A stretch of DNA of 64,000 nucleotides from Burkholderia sp. OK233. GTDB lineage: Bacteria > Pseudomonadota > Gammaproteobacteria > Burkholderiales > Burkholderiaceae. Positions 27,788-35,769 of this stretch are shown in pieces. The position numbers and the translations under genes were made by a program. The notes under the pieces are model-generated. The model saw only the letters and a program-made list of their open reading frames with translations. It did no database searches and had not been told where the DNA came from. How positions within the stretch are numbered: position 1 is the stretch's first letter; each line of letters begins with the position of its first letter. The DNA lies in the NCBI RefSeq assembly GCF_900230185.1, contig NZ_OCSR01000001.1:248001-312000 (forward strand). The letters are read 5' to 3'.

Positions 27788-28072
27788 TCATTGCGAATAT
27801 CGCCCCGAAGAAGTCAACGTGACCGGCTCGACTGAAGGCTTCGTTTCAAGCTTGATCCGGGGGAATACAACCGAAACTGCTAGCAAAAGCGATATCAGCG
27901 CGAGGCCCGACGAGACATAGACGAACGCCTTCACCCAATGCAGCGTGCTGTCGGGCAACTTTGCGCCCGTCCACACGAAGGCAAGCAACGCGCCATTGAT
28001 GGCGACGAGAAAGCCGGCTTTCGCGTCAAGTACCGTGATCCACTTCCGTGAAAACTCACTGGCGGCGCTCAT
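27788..28072 (-). CDS. Pycsar-effector-like (DUF5706-type) membrane protein, short
   Basis: From the ATG at 28072 there are 94 residues. FSRKWITVLDAKAGFLVAINGALLAFVW is a first membrane segment with the DAKAG..LAINGALLAF wording typical of the Pycsar effector (PycTM/DUF5706) family. A second membrane segment follows (VKAFVYVSSGLALISLLLAV) and then VVFPRI. Full effectors have about 150-180 residues with more sequence after VFPR, so the C-terminal part is probably lost. No nucleotide cyclase gene is adjacent. It may be a relic of an anti-phage system. Confidence 0.5.
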   Translation of the reverse strand: MSAASEFSRKWITVLDAKAGFLVAINGALLAFVWTGAKLPDSTLHWVKAFVYVSSGLALISLLLAVSVVFPRIKLETKPSVEPVTLTSSGRYSQ

Positions 28073-28196
28073 GCTGCTCGCGGGGGGCAAATCCCAACGC
28101 CACCACACAGCTCCGTCGACTCGTCGCAGAACACGCTTGCTTCCCTCCTTTATCCGTCGACCAGGAAAAAGATAAATTTGCTCTGAATCTGTGCTC

Positions 28197-29090
28197 TCAA
28201 ACCAGCATCGACTGCTGGGCGAAGATGCCCGCCATCGCGCCGTGCGATGATGCCGTGGTGACCGAGGCCATGAGGGGGTTGGCGAGGTCGCCGGCGGCGT
28301 AAATGCCGGGCATGCTGGTTTCGCGGCGCTCGTCGACCTTGAGGGCGATGCCGAGAGGCGTATCGACCGTGGCGAGGCCCAGTGATTCATGCAGGCTTGC
28401 GGATGGCTTGTTGCGCGGATGGGCGAACAGGATGTCGACCGAGACATTGGGGCCGGTATCGAGCTTGACGGTGGCATTATGGCCCCCGTGATGGGCGATT
28501 TCGGTGATCCGGCCATCGACGACAGGTATATTGCGGTGCGCCAGATCGGCCCGGATATCCGGTGGAATTTCGTGACCATCGGCGAAGACCGTCAACGTGT
28601 CGGTCCAATCGTGGTACAGCCTGACATAATTGTGCGACTGCGGGCCGGACCAGACGAGGCCCCAATGCTGGCCGGCGACTTCAAAGCCGTCGCAATAGGG
28701 GCAGGGCACGATGGACGTGCCCCAGCCTTCGGCAAAGCCCGGAACATCAGGCATCTGATCGGCGACGCCATAGCTCAGGATCAGACGGCGCGCCCCAAGG
28801 CTTTCGCCATCGCCAGTGAGAACGGAGAAATCGTCGATGGCGCCGGAGACGCTGTCGGCCCGGGCACTGACCAGCCTGATCGTGGGATAACGCGCCAGCT
28901 GCTGCCGCGCCTCGGCCAGGATGTCCAGCGGCGGCTTGTGATCGTGGCCGAGCAGGCCATGCGAGTGGCCGGCGAAGCGATTGCGCGGCAGGCCGGTATC
29001 GAGAACGGTGACCTTGCGGCGGGCACGGCCGAGCTGCAGGGCGGCGGCGAGGCCGGCAAAGCTGCCGCCGATAATGATGACGTCATTCAT
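28197..29090 (-). CDS. NAD(P)/FAD-dependent oxidoreductase, thioredoxin-reductase-like
   Basis: The 297-residue protein from the ATG at 29090 has the FAD fingerprint DVIIIGGSFAGLAAALQLGRA, then VPCPYCDGFEVAG with a CxxC redox pair as in thioredoxin reductases. It closes with the second FAD motif GIYAAGDLANPLMASV. It belongs to the group of short TrxR-like flavoproteins often found next to TetR regulators; its electron acceptor is unknown. It is divergent from the TetR gene at 29371, suggesting control by that regulator. Confidence 0.9.
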   Translation of the reverse strand: MNDVIIIGGSFAGLAAALQLGRARRKVTVLDTGLPRNRFAGHSHGLLGHDHKPPLDILAEARQQLARYPTIRLVSARADSVSGAIDDFSVLTGDGESLGARRLILSYGVADQMPDVPGFAEGWGTSIVPCPYCDGFEVAGQHWGLVWSGPQSHNYVRLYHDWTDTLTVFADGHEIPPDIRADLAHRNIPVVDGRITEIAHHGGHNATVKLDTGPNVSVDILFAHPRNKPSASLHESLGLATVDTPLGIALKVDERRETSMPGIYAAGDLANPLMASVTTASSHGAMAGIFAQQSMLV

Positions 29091-29313
29091 GGTGATGGGC
29101 TCCGTGTTGTGGATGGAGGGGGGTGGGCTGGGCCTGGCGCGAAATATCGTCCAGCGATACGCGCTCGAGACGGGCAGCGACCAGGGCTTCGGCATCGACG
29201 AGAAAGTCGCCCATCACTGTGTTGACCGGCCGGACAATGTCGCATTCGATATCGCCGGTCGGCCCGGTGAAACTTGATTTGGAGGACACCTACGCATTGG
29301 CTTGCATCTTTAA

Positions 29314-29329
29314 GATACTTTATGGTATC
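29314..29329. promoter_or_regulatory. GATAC-N6-GTATC dyad, candidate TetR operator
   Basis: GATACTTTATGGTATC lies in the 280-bp gap between the divergent flavoprotein and TetR genes, 42 bp before the TetR start. A further half site, GATAC, occurs at 29346-29350. TetR proteins usually bind such dyads near their own promoter. Confidence 0.45.
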
Positions 29330-29370
29330 GTAATGCAAGAATTAGGATACTGTCAAGGACTGGAATTGTC

Positions 29371-30018
29371 GTGACCGAAAATAGCCAGGCCCGGCGCGGC
29401 CGGCCCGCCAACGAGGCGCTTGGCCAAACGATAGTCGACGCCGCGTGCGAACTCTTTGTGGAATTGGGTTTTCAAGCGACGACCTTGGACAAGGTCGCCC
29501 AGCGAGCGAAGATATCCAAGCTCAGCATCTATCGGCACTTCGAGAACAAGGAGGCGCTGTTCAGCGCGGCCATCGCGGCCCGCTGTCATCAGTTTGCACC
29601 ACAGGCCCTTCTTGAAGGCGTCGACGGTTCGGCCGAAGATCAGCTCATGGCGGTGGGATCATCCCTGCTTCGCACGCTGTTGAGCCCGGACGTCCGCAGT
29701 GTCGAAGCCATGATCATGGCCGACAAGACGAATCAAAAGTCGTTAAGCAAGCTCTATTACGAAGCCTGCCCCGCCCATGTCATCGCCCAAGTCGAGGCCC
29801 TGTTGCGTCAGTTGCACGCGAAGGCGGTTCTGAACGTGCCCGATCCTCTCCGGTCCGCCCGCTTGTTTGCCGCGCTTTTAAAAGGATCCGATCTCCTGCT
29901 TATCGCACGCTTCGATGAGGCGAGAGCAGAGGACGACAACGAAATCGAATCCTATTGCCGGTCGGCCGTCGCCATGTTCATCGCCGCGCACGGTGGCAAC
30001 GACCACGCGGACGGATAG
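29371..30018 (+). CDS. TetR/AcrR-family transcriptional regulator
   Basis: The gene starts at a GTG at 29371 and encodes 215 residues. Residues about 18-62 form the DNA-binding domain: IVDAACELFVELGFQATTLD, KVAQRAKISKLSIYRHFENKEALF. The C-terminal ligand domain resembles the TetR_C group (AefR-like). The methyltransferase gene starts 35 bp downstream, so the two are probably cotranscribed. It likely represses that transcript and the divergent flavoprotein gene. Confidence 0.92.
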   Translation: MTENSQARRGRPANEALGQTIVDAACELFVELGFQATTLDKVAQRAKISKLSIYRHFENKEALFSAAIAARCHQFAPQALLEGVDGSAEDQLMAVGSSLLRTLLSPDVRSVEAMIMADKTNQKSLSKLYYEACPAHVIAQVEALLRQLHAKAVLNVPDPLRSARLFAALLKGSDLLLIARFDEARAEDDNEIESYCRSAVAMFIAAHGGNDHADG

Positions 30019-30052
30019 CCTGGTTAAGAACGGATCAGAACAAGGAGATGGC

Positions 30053-30916
30053 ATGGCAGAGAAAAATGTTTATCAGGTAGCCGACTGGAATGGCCAAAGC
30101 GGGGAGCGCTGGGTCGCTTACCAGGCCCGGCTCGATGCCATGATGGCGGTGTTCGGCCAGGCCGCGATCGAAGCCGCCGCGCCCGCCACGGGCGAACGCG
30201 TGCTGGACATCGGCTGCGGCGCGGGGGCGTCTAGTCTGGATCTGGCCGCCCGCGTCGGCGCGGGGGGCCATGTGCTAGGCGTGGACATATCCGAACCGCT
30301 GATCGGCAGAGCGCGCGCGCTAGCGCCGCAGCATACGCCGGTCCTGTTCCAGGTGGCCGACGCCAGCAGCACCGAGTTGCCCGAGGGCGCGTTCGACATC
30401 CTGTTTTCGCGCTTCGGAGTGATGTTCTTTGACGATCCTACGGCGGCGTTCGCTCATATGCGGCGTGCGCTCAAGCCGGGCGCGCGGGTCGCTTTCGTCT
30501 GCTGGCGCGGCATGGCCGAGAACGATTGGGTGCGCTTGCCGATGGGCGCGATCAAGGGCATCGTCCCGCCGACGGCGCCGCCCGATCCCGAAGCGCCCGG
30601 CCCATTCTCGTTCGGCGACCGGGGGCGCGTGGCACGCATCCTGACGGCGGCCGGCTTCACCGATATCGCTATCGCGCCATTCGATGCTTCCATCCCATTC
30701 GGCGAGGGGGGGACGCGGGATGCGGCGATCGACGACGCGGTAGAGATGACACTCGAGGTCGGCCCGCTGTCGCGCGCTCTCGCTTATCAGCCCGACGACA
30801 TCCGGGCCCGCGCCTCGGCCGCGGTTCGTGCCGCCTTCGCGGGCCTCCCCGGCGAGCGGTCGGTGATGATCGACGGCGCGGCGTGGATCGTCATGGCACG
30901 CAATCCGGCAAGCTGA
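30053..30916 (+). CDS. class I SAM-dependent methyltransferase
   Basis: AAGGAG precedes the ATG at 30053 with good spacing; the protein has 287 residues. ERVLDIGCGAGASSLDLA is the S-adenosylmethionine motif I, with VLGVDIS as motif post-I, followed by FDILFSRFGVMFFDDP and LKPGARVAFVCWR. This is the UbiE/Methyltransf_11-like type. The target is unknown; its link to a TetR regulator and a flavoprotein suggests modification of a small molecule. Confidence 0.92.
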   Translation: MAEKNVYQVADWNGQSGERWVAYQARLDAMMAVFGQAAIEAAAPATGERVLDIGCGAGASSLDLAARVGAGGHVLGVDISEPLIGRARALAPQHTPVLFQVADASSTELPEGAFDILFSRFGVMFFDDPTAAFAHMRRALKPGARVAFVCWRGMAENDWVRLPMGAIKGIVPPTAPPDPEAPGPFSFGDRGRVARILTAAGFTDIAIAPFDASIPFGEGGTRDAAIDDAVEMTLEVGPLSRALAYQPDDIRARASAAVRAAFAGLPGERSVMIDGAAWIVMARNPAS

Positions 30917-31611
30917 CAGGGATTAACAGGGGAAACGCCCCCGCTCGGTGGAGCGCGGTGTCAGATTGATGTCCCTTCTGGCTTGGAAGCCGCCATTAGC
31001 GAGCTAGAGGCTTTGATGGCATGACCTGCTCCCGGACGGGAAACTTACTTCTTCATTGAAGTGGCATGCGAGCTTGATGGTTTCCGCAAAGGCGGCATTG
31101 GACCGCGCGCAAGCGACAAGGCTGATCAAGGATAGCTCTTGACATAGATATCCCCGGCTTTGATTGACCGGAGTATAAATCGGTCATAGCGAACGGCCCT
31201 TGCGCCCCGGGTGCCTGCCGTTCGCGGTGCGGTGCAACGAGCGTCTCAGATGGGTCGCGTGCCGCCGATCGACCTCGGGCAGTGACCGGCCAGGAGCATA
31301 AGTAATTGGGCGGTCACGAAGGTGGTGGGACACGCGCATGCTCATCGTAATCATCTCCGGTCTTGCCACACAAAGCCTCCACAGGAATCGGAGGTCAAGC
31401 ATGGCATGCCGTCGCAGTAAGCTGCGACATCTATATTTAGCTCAGATGCGACATTACAGCTTTGCCTCTACAAACAATCCGGTTGATTAGTATAATTATG
31501 TAAACTATAAAGGAATGCGAACTATATTGGCAGCCCAATCAATTATGCAACGACCCAGTCGGCAGGGGCGCGGCCCGAATGGTAATCTGTCAAGGCTTGC
31601 CGATACGTCGA
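30917..31611. other. intergenic stretch without a clear gene
   Basis: 695 bp. No frame has a ribosome binding site and family support. The part at about 31430-31520 is strikingly AT-rich for this window (ttagtataattatgtaaac), which could hold a promoter or mark a transfer boundary. Confidence 0.35.
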
Positions 31612-32058
31612 TTACGGGATCGGGGAATGGTCCGTTCCCATCAAAAACCCCTTCAGCTGCCGCTCCGCTTCGACTGCTTCGTGAAGGGGAGCCTTTGCGA
31701 GCTGGGCATCATACAGCGTCAGCAGCGCTTCAAAGTCGCTGATCACCTCAGACGCGAGCCGCCACTCCCCCGTCTCATGAGCGTGCGCCAGGGTGTTCTC
31801 GACCGCGTATTCGGCGAGCTTGAACTGCTCCACCGGTTGGTTGCCATACCCAGCACGCTGCAGATACCAGCTCAGATACACCGCGCGCATCAGTTCATTG
31901 ACCAGATGGCTGTTGCCACGTCCGTCGCGGCATGCGACCAGCGCAAGATGACAGGACAGCGACCGTTCACTGGGGGAGGCGCGGTCCATCGGCAATAGAA
32001 GTGCTTTCGTCAGCGGCCTGCGGACTCGGCCGGGGGACCTGTTTCGCCTGGAAGACAT
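31612..32058 (-). CDS. hypothetical protein of Burkholderia type (148 aa)
   Basis: The frame encodes 148 residues: SLSCHLALVACRDGRGNSHLVNELMRAVYLSWYLQRAGYG, LAEYAVENTLAHAHETGEWRLASEVISDFEALL, DAQLAKAPLHEAVEAERQL. The pattern recalls a family of unknown function common in Burkholderia genomes. It appears all-helical and soluble. The exact start is uncertain: ATGs at 32058 and about 31986 both lack strong ribosome binding sites. Confidence 0.6.
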   Translation of the reverse strand: MSSRRNRSPGRVRRPLTKALLLPMDRASPSERSLSCHLALVACRDGRGNSHLVNELMRAVYLSWYLQRAGYGNQPVEQFKLAEYAVENTLAHAHETGEWRLASEVISDFEALLTLYDAQLAKAPLHEAVEAERQLKGFLMGTDHSPIP

Positions 32059-32519
32059 TTTTTCGACATTGCGACGCCGGGAAGCGATTGATTATAGCGA
32101 AGCCATATCAGAGATACGGCCGCGACGACAAACAAGGGCCGAGTTCGACCCTCAACAGCCGCTCAAGTACGTAAGACGTCCGTCCGATTTCGTCCAGCAA
32201 ACGGTCATCCACTTTCCGGCGACTCGTGCCATTTGCAGCGTTGATGCATCTCAGGTGCCAGTCCGGCTGCACGCCTATCACAATCAGGCGTACTGTCTCG
32301 ACGCGACGCACAAGAAAAGCTTCCACCAGCCCTCCCGTTCGCCTTGTTGCCGGACATGCGAGACTGATTGCGCCAACATCCTCCATCCTGAAACGTTTGA
32401 AAAATGCTTTCGCACGAAGACTTGCAGCTTTGCCATTCGCTTGTACAACGTCCAAGCTCGATATTTTCTGTCGACTGCACGGGAGAGGAAATCAGGACTG
32501 TTGAGAAAGGAAGCAAGTC
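32059..32519. other. stretch with no supported gene
   Basis: 461 bp. A leftward frame (32108-32455) is open for 115 codons, with EAFLVRRVETVRLIVIGVQP then KVDDRLLDEIGRTSYVLERL. It has only a TTG or a weakly preceded ATG start and no recognised family, so I do not call it as a gene. Confidence 0.3.
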
Positions 32520-32993
32520 ATGATCGCAATTCGAACCCCACGTCGCTGTCCCAGATGCGGCCAGACAAAAATCGCGGAACTGGATTTCCATCGGAAGGGA
32601 CATGGCTACGCCTCTTACTGTAGGCCCTGTGTAACATTATGTCAGGCTGAATGGCGAGCCGGGAACCGCGAGCGGACCAATATGACCGCTCGGCGTAGTT
32701 ATGAGAAAAATCCAGAGGCGAAACGGCGCTACGCCCAGGAGAACAAGGAGAAATTCAATGCGGCAAAAAGGGAGCGCACCCGCCGCCGATACGAAGAACA
32801 AAGACTTACCAATCCCGATCTGCCCATTCGATTTCGCAACGGCACAGCCAAACTGAACGAAACCAAGGTGTTATTGATACGCCAGCGATTGGCGGCCGGA
32901 GAATCAGTTGCTTCGCTGGCGCATGCATTCGGAGTGCATGTCGTGACCATCTATGCAATCAAAAAAGGTGAAACCTGGAAAGACGTTATCTGA
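32520..32993 (+). CDS. zinc-ribbon plus helix-turn-helix protein (phage-type)
   Basis: AAGGA lies nine bases before the ATG. The 157-residue product starts with a four-cysteine zinc ribbon (CPRCGQTK ... YCRPCVTLC) and has a long, highly charged helix (residues about 45-95, KRRYAQENKEKFNAAKRERT). It ends in a helix-turn-helix of the kind found in phage HNH endonucleases (LNETKVLLIRQRL, SLAHAFGVHVVTIYAIKKGETW). No HNH catalytic motif is seen. It probably binds DNA. It points toward the broken winged-helix gene whose 3' end is at 33119. Confidence 0.65.
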   Translation: MIAIRTPRRCPRCGQTKIAELDFHRKGHGYASYCRPCVTLCQAEWRAGNRERTNMTARRSYEKNPEAKRRYAQENKEKFNAAKRERTRRRYEEQRLTNPDLPIRFRNGTAKLNETKVLLIRQRLAAGESVASLAHAFGVHVVTIYAIKKGETWKDVI

Positions 32994-33118
32994 CGGGTGC
33001 GGCGGCACAAGGGGCACTACCTCGAGAACATCACGAATCCGAGACACTCTATAGGGGGCGCCGCTACGCTGCCGCTGCGGCCACACATGACGAGGCGGCC
33101 AGGGCCAGAATGAATTGA

Positions 33119-33338
33119 TCAGCTACGGAGTTTTGTAAGCAGGTCCGCCACGCCGGCACGGGTGGCAATTTCCCAGATATATCCTCGAGAATAATCGACA
33201 CCCACCCGCCGATGAAGCACTGTGCGCAATCGGCCGTTCGTCCAGTGATCAGCGTCTATGCCGTGTACTCTCGGCGACTCCTTAACCGTTGCGGCAACCC
33301 ACGCCAGCGTTTCATCATTGATCGTCAGGCGCTTCTTC
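33119..33338 (-). pseudogene. distal (3') part of the disrupted winged-helix gene
   Basis: Reading leftward from the IS66 junction: KKRLTINDETLAWVAATVKE, PRVHGIDADHWTNGRLRTVL and GVDYSRGYIWEIATRAGV, stop at 33119. It is a third copy of the winged-helix half domain found twice in the proximal part at 42192-43029 (compare ALKWLRATLEGSPMAHGYETELWRNGDVQKL). Joining 42192 to 33330, after removing the inserted DNA and one GCTTCTTC copy, gives one continuous 350-codon frame. The last 8 bases of this piece (33331-33338) are the target duplication. Confidence 0.85.
33331..33338. repeat. 8-bp target-site duplication, left copy (GCTTCTTC)
   Basis: GCTTCTTC directly precedes the IS66-A terminus GTAAGCGC at 33339 and recurs at 42192-42199 directly after the other terminus. 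IS66-family elements duplicate 8 bp, so this pair proves the outer boundaries despite 8.85 kb between them. Confidence 0.9.
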
Positions 33339-33426
33339 GTAAGCGCTCAATCTGGCACACACGGAACCATATGGCCGCGTGGTAACGGTCGCGTCAATAC
33401 GGTTCGGACCAAGCGCTGTTACGCGG

Positions 33427-33651
33427 TCAAGCCGTGGGCTTCGAGAAGTTAAACGGTAGCAGGTCGGTAACATCGGCGTCTAATGCCCGTTGCGGCAATT
33501 CGCTGAGTACCCGTACGAGATATGCATAGGGTTCGACGTTGCACGCTCGGCACGTGAGCATCAAGCTGTAGATCATTGCGCTGGCCTTCGCACCGGCAAC
33601 GGTGTCACTGAACAGCCACGAGGATCTGCCCGTGCAGAATGGCCGGATGTC
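33427..33651 (-). pseudogene. tnpC: IS66-A tnpC, C-terminal fragment
   Basis: Reads DIRPFCTGRSSWLFSDTVAG, AKASAMIYSLMLTCRACNVE, AYLVRVLSELPQ and ends LLPFNFSKP. This is the C-terminal IS66 transposase region after the catalytic Glu segment. It joins in frame to the fragment at 37205-37653 once the RIT element is removed. Confidence 0.9.
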
Positions 33652-33682
33652 GCGCTCTTATCCACGTGACGGAATTATGCAG
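33652..33682. repeat. RIT terminal inverted repeat, left
   Basis: Begins GCGCTCTTATCCACGTGACG and is the exact inverted complement of 37154-37184 over 31 bp. The first six bases coincide with target sequence, so the element proper may begin at TTATCC. Confidence 0.9.
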
Positions 33683-33818
33683 ACCTCTGCGTTGCCGCGA
33701 CGCCAGCCGCATCTATGATCCGGAGTTGTCGCGACCGGCACAGGCCTTGGGCAGGCATCAGGAAGACTGTGCATTGATGAAAACGCGCGACCAGATGCAT
33801 CTCACGAAGCGAGCATAA

Positions 33819-34826
33819 TCATAGCCTGTCAAGGAAGGCCAAGATGTCTTTCGGCGGCCGAAACCGGCGCTGTTTGAACTGCGGTGCTTGAATGGCGTTC
33901 AGTGCCCGCTGTTTCATGGCGAGATCGGCTTCGATGTACATATGGGTGGTGGCGGCACTTTCATGGCCAAGCCACAAGGCAATCAACGTGACATCTACAC
34001 CAGCCTGAAGCATGTGCATGGCCGTGGCGTGCCTAACGACGTGCGGAGTGACGTTTCGCGTCTTGAGTTGCGGACAGCGGATTGAAGCGCCAGTCGCAGC
34101 CAGCTTAAGGCGATCTGTTACGCCGGACCGGGTCATCTGGCCGCCGGCACGGTTAGGAAAGAGCCATTGATCCGGATCTGGACTAATCTGGTGTAGCCAG
34201 CGGCGAATATGTTTCGCGGTATCAGCCCACAGTGGCACGGTTCGCTCCTTTCGTCCCTTGCCGTGGAGGTTTGCGTAGGCGCTGCGGTCCAATACGACAT
34301 CCCTGACACGCATGGCTGTAAGTTCAGAGACCCGTGCACCTGTGTTGTAGAGCGTAGCCAGCATAACCTGATCGCGCTGACTGCACCAACTGTTTGCAGC
34401 AGGAGCTGCAAGGATGCATTGCATTTCTTCTCGAGTGAGGAAACCAACCATGGGTCTGTCGAAGCGTTTCATGGGAATGGCCAACACGCGCTGAAGTCCG
34501 GGCAGCGCCGAAGGCTCCTGTAACGCTGCATAGTGAGCAAAAGACCGGATCGCTGCGAGCCGCGCGTTCCGGCTGCGGATAGCGTTGTGACGTGTAGTCT
34601 CCAGATATTTGAGGAAAGCGAGAATCAGCTCTGCACTGAAGTCGACTAACCGGAGCTTATGCGGCGGCTTGTTCAAGTCATTCTCCGCGAAGCTGAAAAG
34701 CAGCCGAAAGGTATCGCGGTAGCTGGCTACAGTGCGAGGACTTACGTTGCGCTGCTCGATCAGACGGTCCATAAAGAACTGCTGAATCAAGGTCGAGAAG
34801 CGTACTGCTGGATCGGAGCTAGTCAT
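33819..34826 (-). CDS. ritC: RIT tyrosine recombinase, third gene (RitC-type)
   Basis: 335 residues. The N-terminal SAM-like core-binding domain (VSPRTVASYRDTFRLLFSFA) is followed by a tyrosine recombinase catalytic domain. Visible catalytic residues are Arg in YNTGARVSELTAMRV, His and Arg in VTPHVVRHATAMHML, His in LGHESAATTHMY and the nucleophile Tyr in that last motif. Its ATG overlaps the end of the middle recombinase by 8 bp, implying translational coupling. All residues needed for activity appear intact. Confidence 0.9.
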   Translation of the reverse strand: MTSSDPAVRFSTLIQQFFMDRLIEQRNVSPRTVASYRDTFRLLFSFAENDLNKPPHKLRLVDFSAELILAFLKYLETTRHNAIRSRNARLAAIRSFAHYAALQEPSALPGLQRVLAIPMKRFDRPMVGFLTREEMQCILAAPAANSWCSQRDQVMLATLYNTGARVSELTAMRVRDVVLDRSAYANLHGKGRKERTVPLWADTAKHIRRWLHQISPDPDQWLFPNRAGGQMTRSGVTDRLKLAATGASIRCPQLKTRNVTPHVVRHATAMHMLQAGVDVTLIALWLGHESAATTHMYIEADLAMKQRALNAIQAPQFKQRRFRPPKDILAFLDRL

Positions 34827-35769
34827 TTGGAATCTCCCGGGCGTAACGTTCGAAGCGTTGAGAGACCAACGCCATCAATTCAGGGACGGCGCTGACATAC
34901 CAATAGGTGTCAGTGGCACGAACGTGCCCCACGTAGGTGGATAACGATACGATCGCGTTATCGACATTGATCTGGTGCCGATACCAGCGAACCAGGCAAT
35001 TCGTGATAAACGTATGCCTTAAATCGTGGATACGTGGTGCCGGATAGTTACCTCGGGCGATCCAGCCAAGCTGGCGCCGCAAGATACAGAAGGTCTCCTC
35101 TGCATTCCAGATGTTCAGGGCTCGTCCCCACGAAGACAGGAAGAAGTTCTCGTCTGTTGCGAGTGGGAGAAACTGGTCGCGTAGTTGAGCGTAGCGCTGA
35201 AGAGCGGCGACAGTCGTCGTGTGCAAAGGAACAAGACGGGATTTGCGGTATTTGCTTTGACGAACAATCAGCACGCCGCGCTCGAACATTACGTCCGCGC
35301 GCCCAAGCCGCAGCACCTCCGAAATTCGCATGCCTGTAGCGGCAATCAGACCAAAAAGTGTGCAGTAGGTTGCAGGCCGTAACCCACCTGATGGGCGCAG
35401 CCGCGCTGCCGCTTCCAGGAGCGCCTCCACTTCCTCATCCCTGTAAATATGAGGTACCGGTCGACGACGGGTGGACCCCAGTAGCCTAGGTGGCGGGACT
35501 TCAGTGGCGGGATCGTACTGCTGCAGATACCTGATGAACGGGCGAAGCACTTCCATCCGCTTCGCTGCAGTAATTGGTCTGGCAGAGTGGCTGTCCTGGG
35601 CCCAACGTAAAGCAAGTTCCAACGTTACCGGGCCTTTGTGACAGCCACGTTCGGCGAACCGGGCAAACGCAAGTAGTTGCGTGCCCTGGCTCTTCAGTTT
35701 GAAACCAACTTGCCGCCTGGCATAGAGATAGTCCTCTACCCGGGTAGTCATCGAACACAAGTGTTTCAT
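34819..35769 (-). CDS. ritB: RIT tyrosine recombinase, second gene (RitB-type)
   Basis: I start at the ATG at 35769, which overlaps the stop of the first recombinase (ATGA); a longer frame upstream lies inside that gene. The 316 residues include VEDYLYARRQVGFKLKSQGT in the N-terminal domain. Catalytic motifs are ATGMRISEVLRLGRAD (Arg), RIHDLRHTFITNCL (His-x-x-Arg), STYVGHVRATDTYWYVSAV (His and nucleophile Tyr). The sequence groups with the middle recombinases of RIT elements, which differ from XerC/D in this last motif. Confidence 0.9.
   Translation of the reverse strand: MKHLCSMTTRVEDYLYARRQVGFKLKSQGTQLLAFARFAERGCHKGPVTLELALRWAQDSHSARPITAAKRMEVLRPFIRYLQQYDPATEVPPPRLLGSTRRRPVPHIYRDEEVEALLEAAARLRPSGGLRPATYCTLFGLIAATGMRISEVLRLGRADVMFERGVLIVRQSKYRKSRLVPLHTTTVAALQRYAQLRDQFLPLATDENFFLSSWGRALNIWNAEETFCILRRQLGWIARGNYPAPRIHDLRHTFITNCLVRWYRHQINVDNAIVSLSTYVGHVRATDTYWYVSAVPELMALVSQRFERYAREIPND

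Noticed and set aside
32108..32455. Leftward 115-codon frame beside the zinc-ribbon gene
   Set aside because: Starts with TTG or a weakly preceded ATG, matches no family I know, and overlaps other open frames of equal quality.
33374..33382. GTAACGGTCGCG at 33382 as the IS66-A terminus
   Set aside because: It does not pair with the other end and has no duplication; GTAAGCGC at 33339 pairs with the far end and is flanked by GCTTCTTC on both sides.
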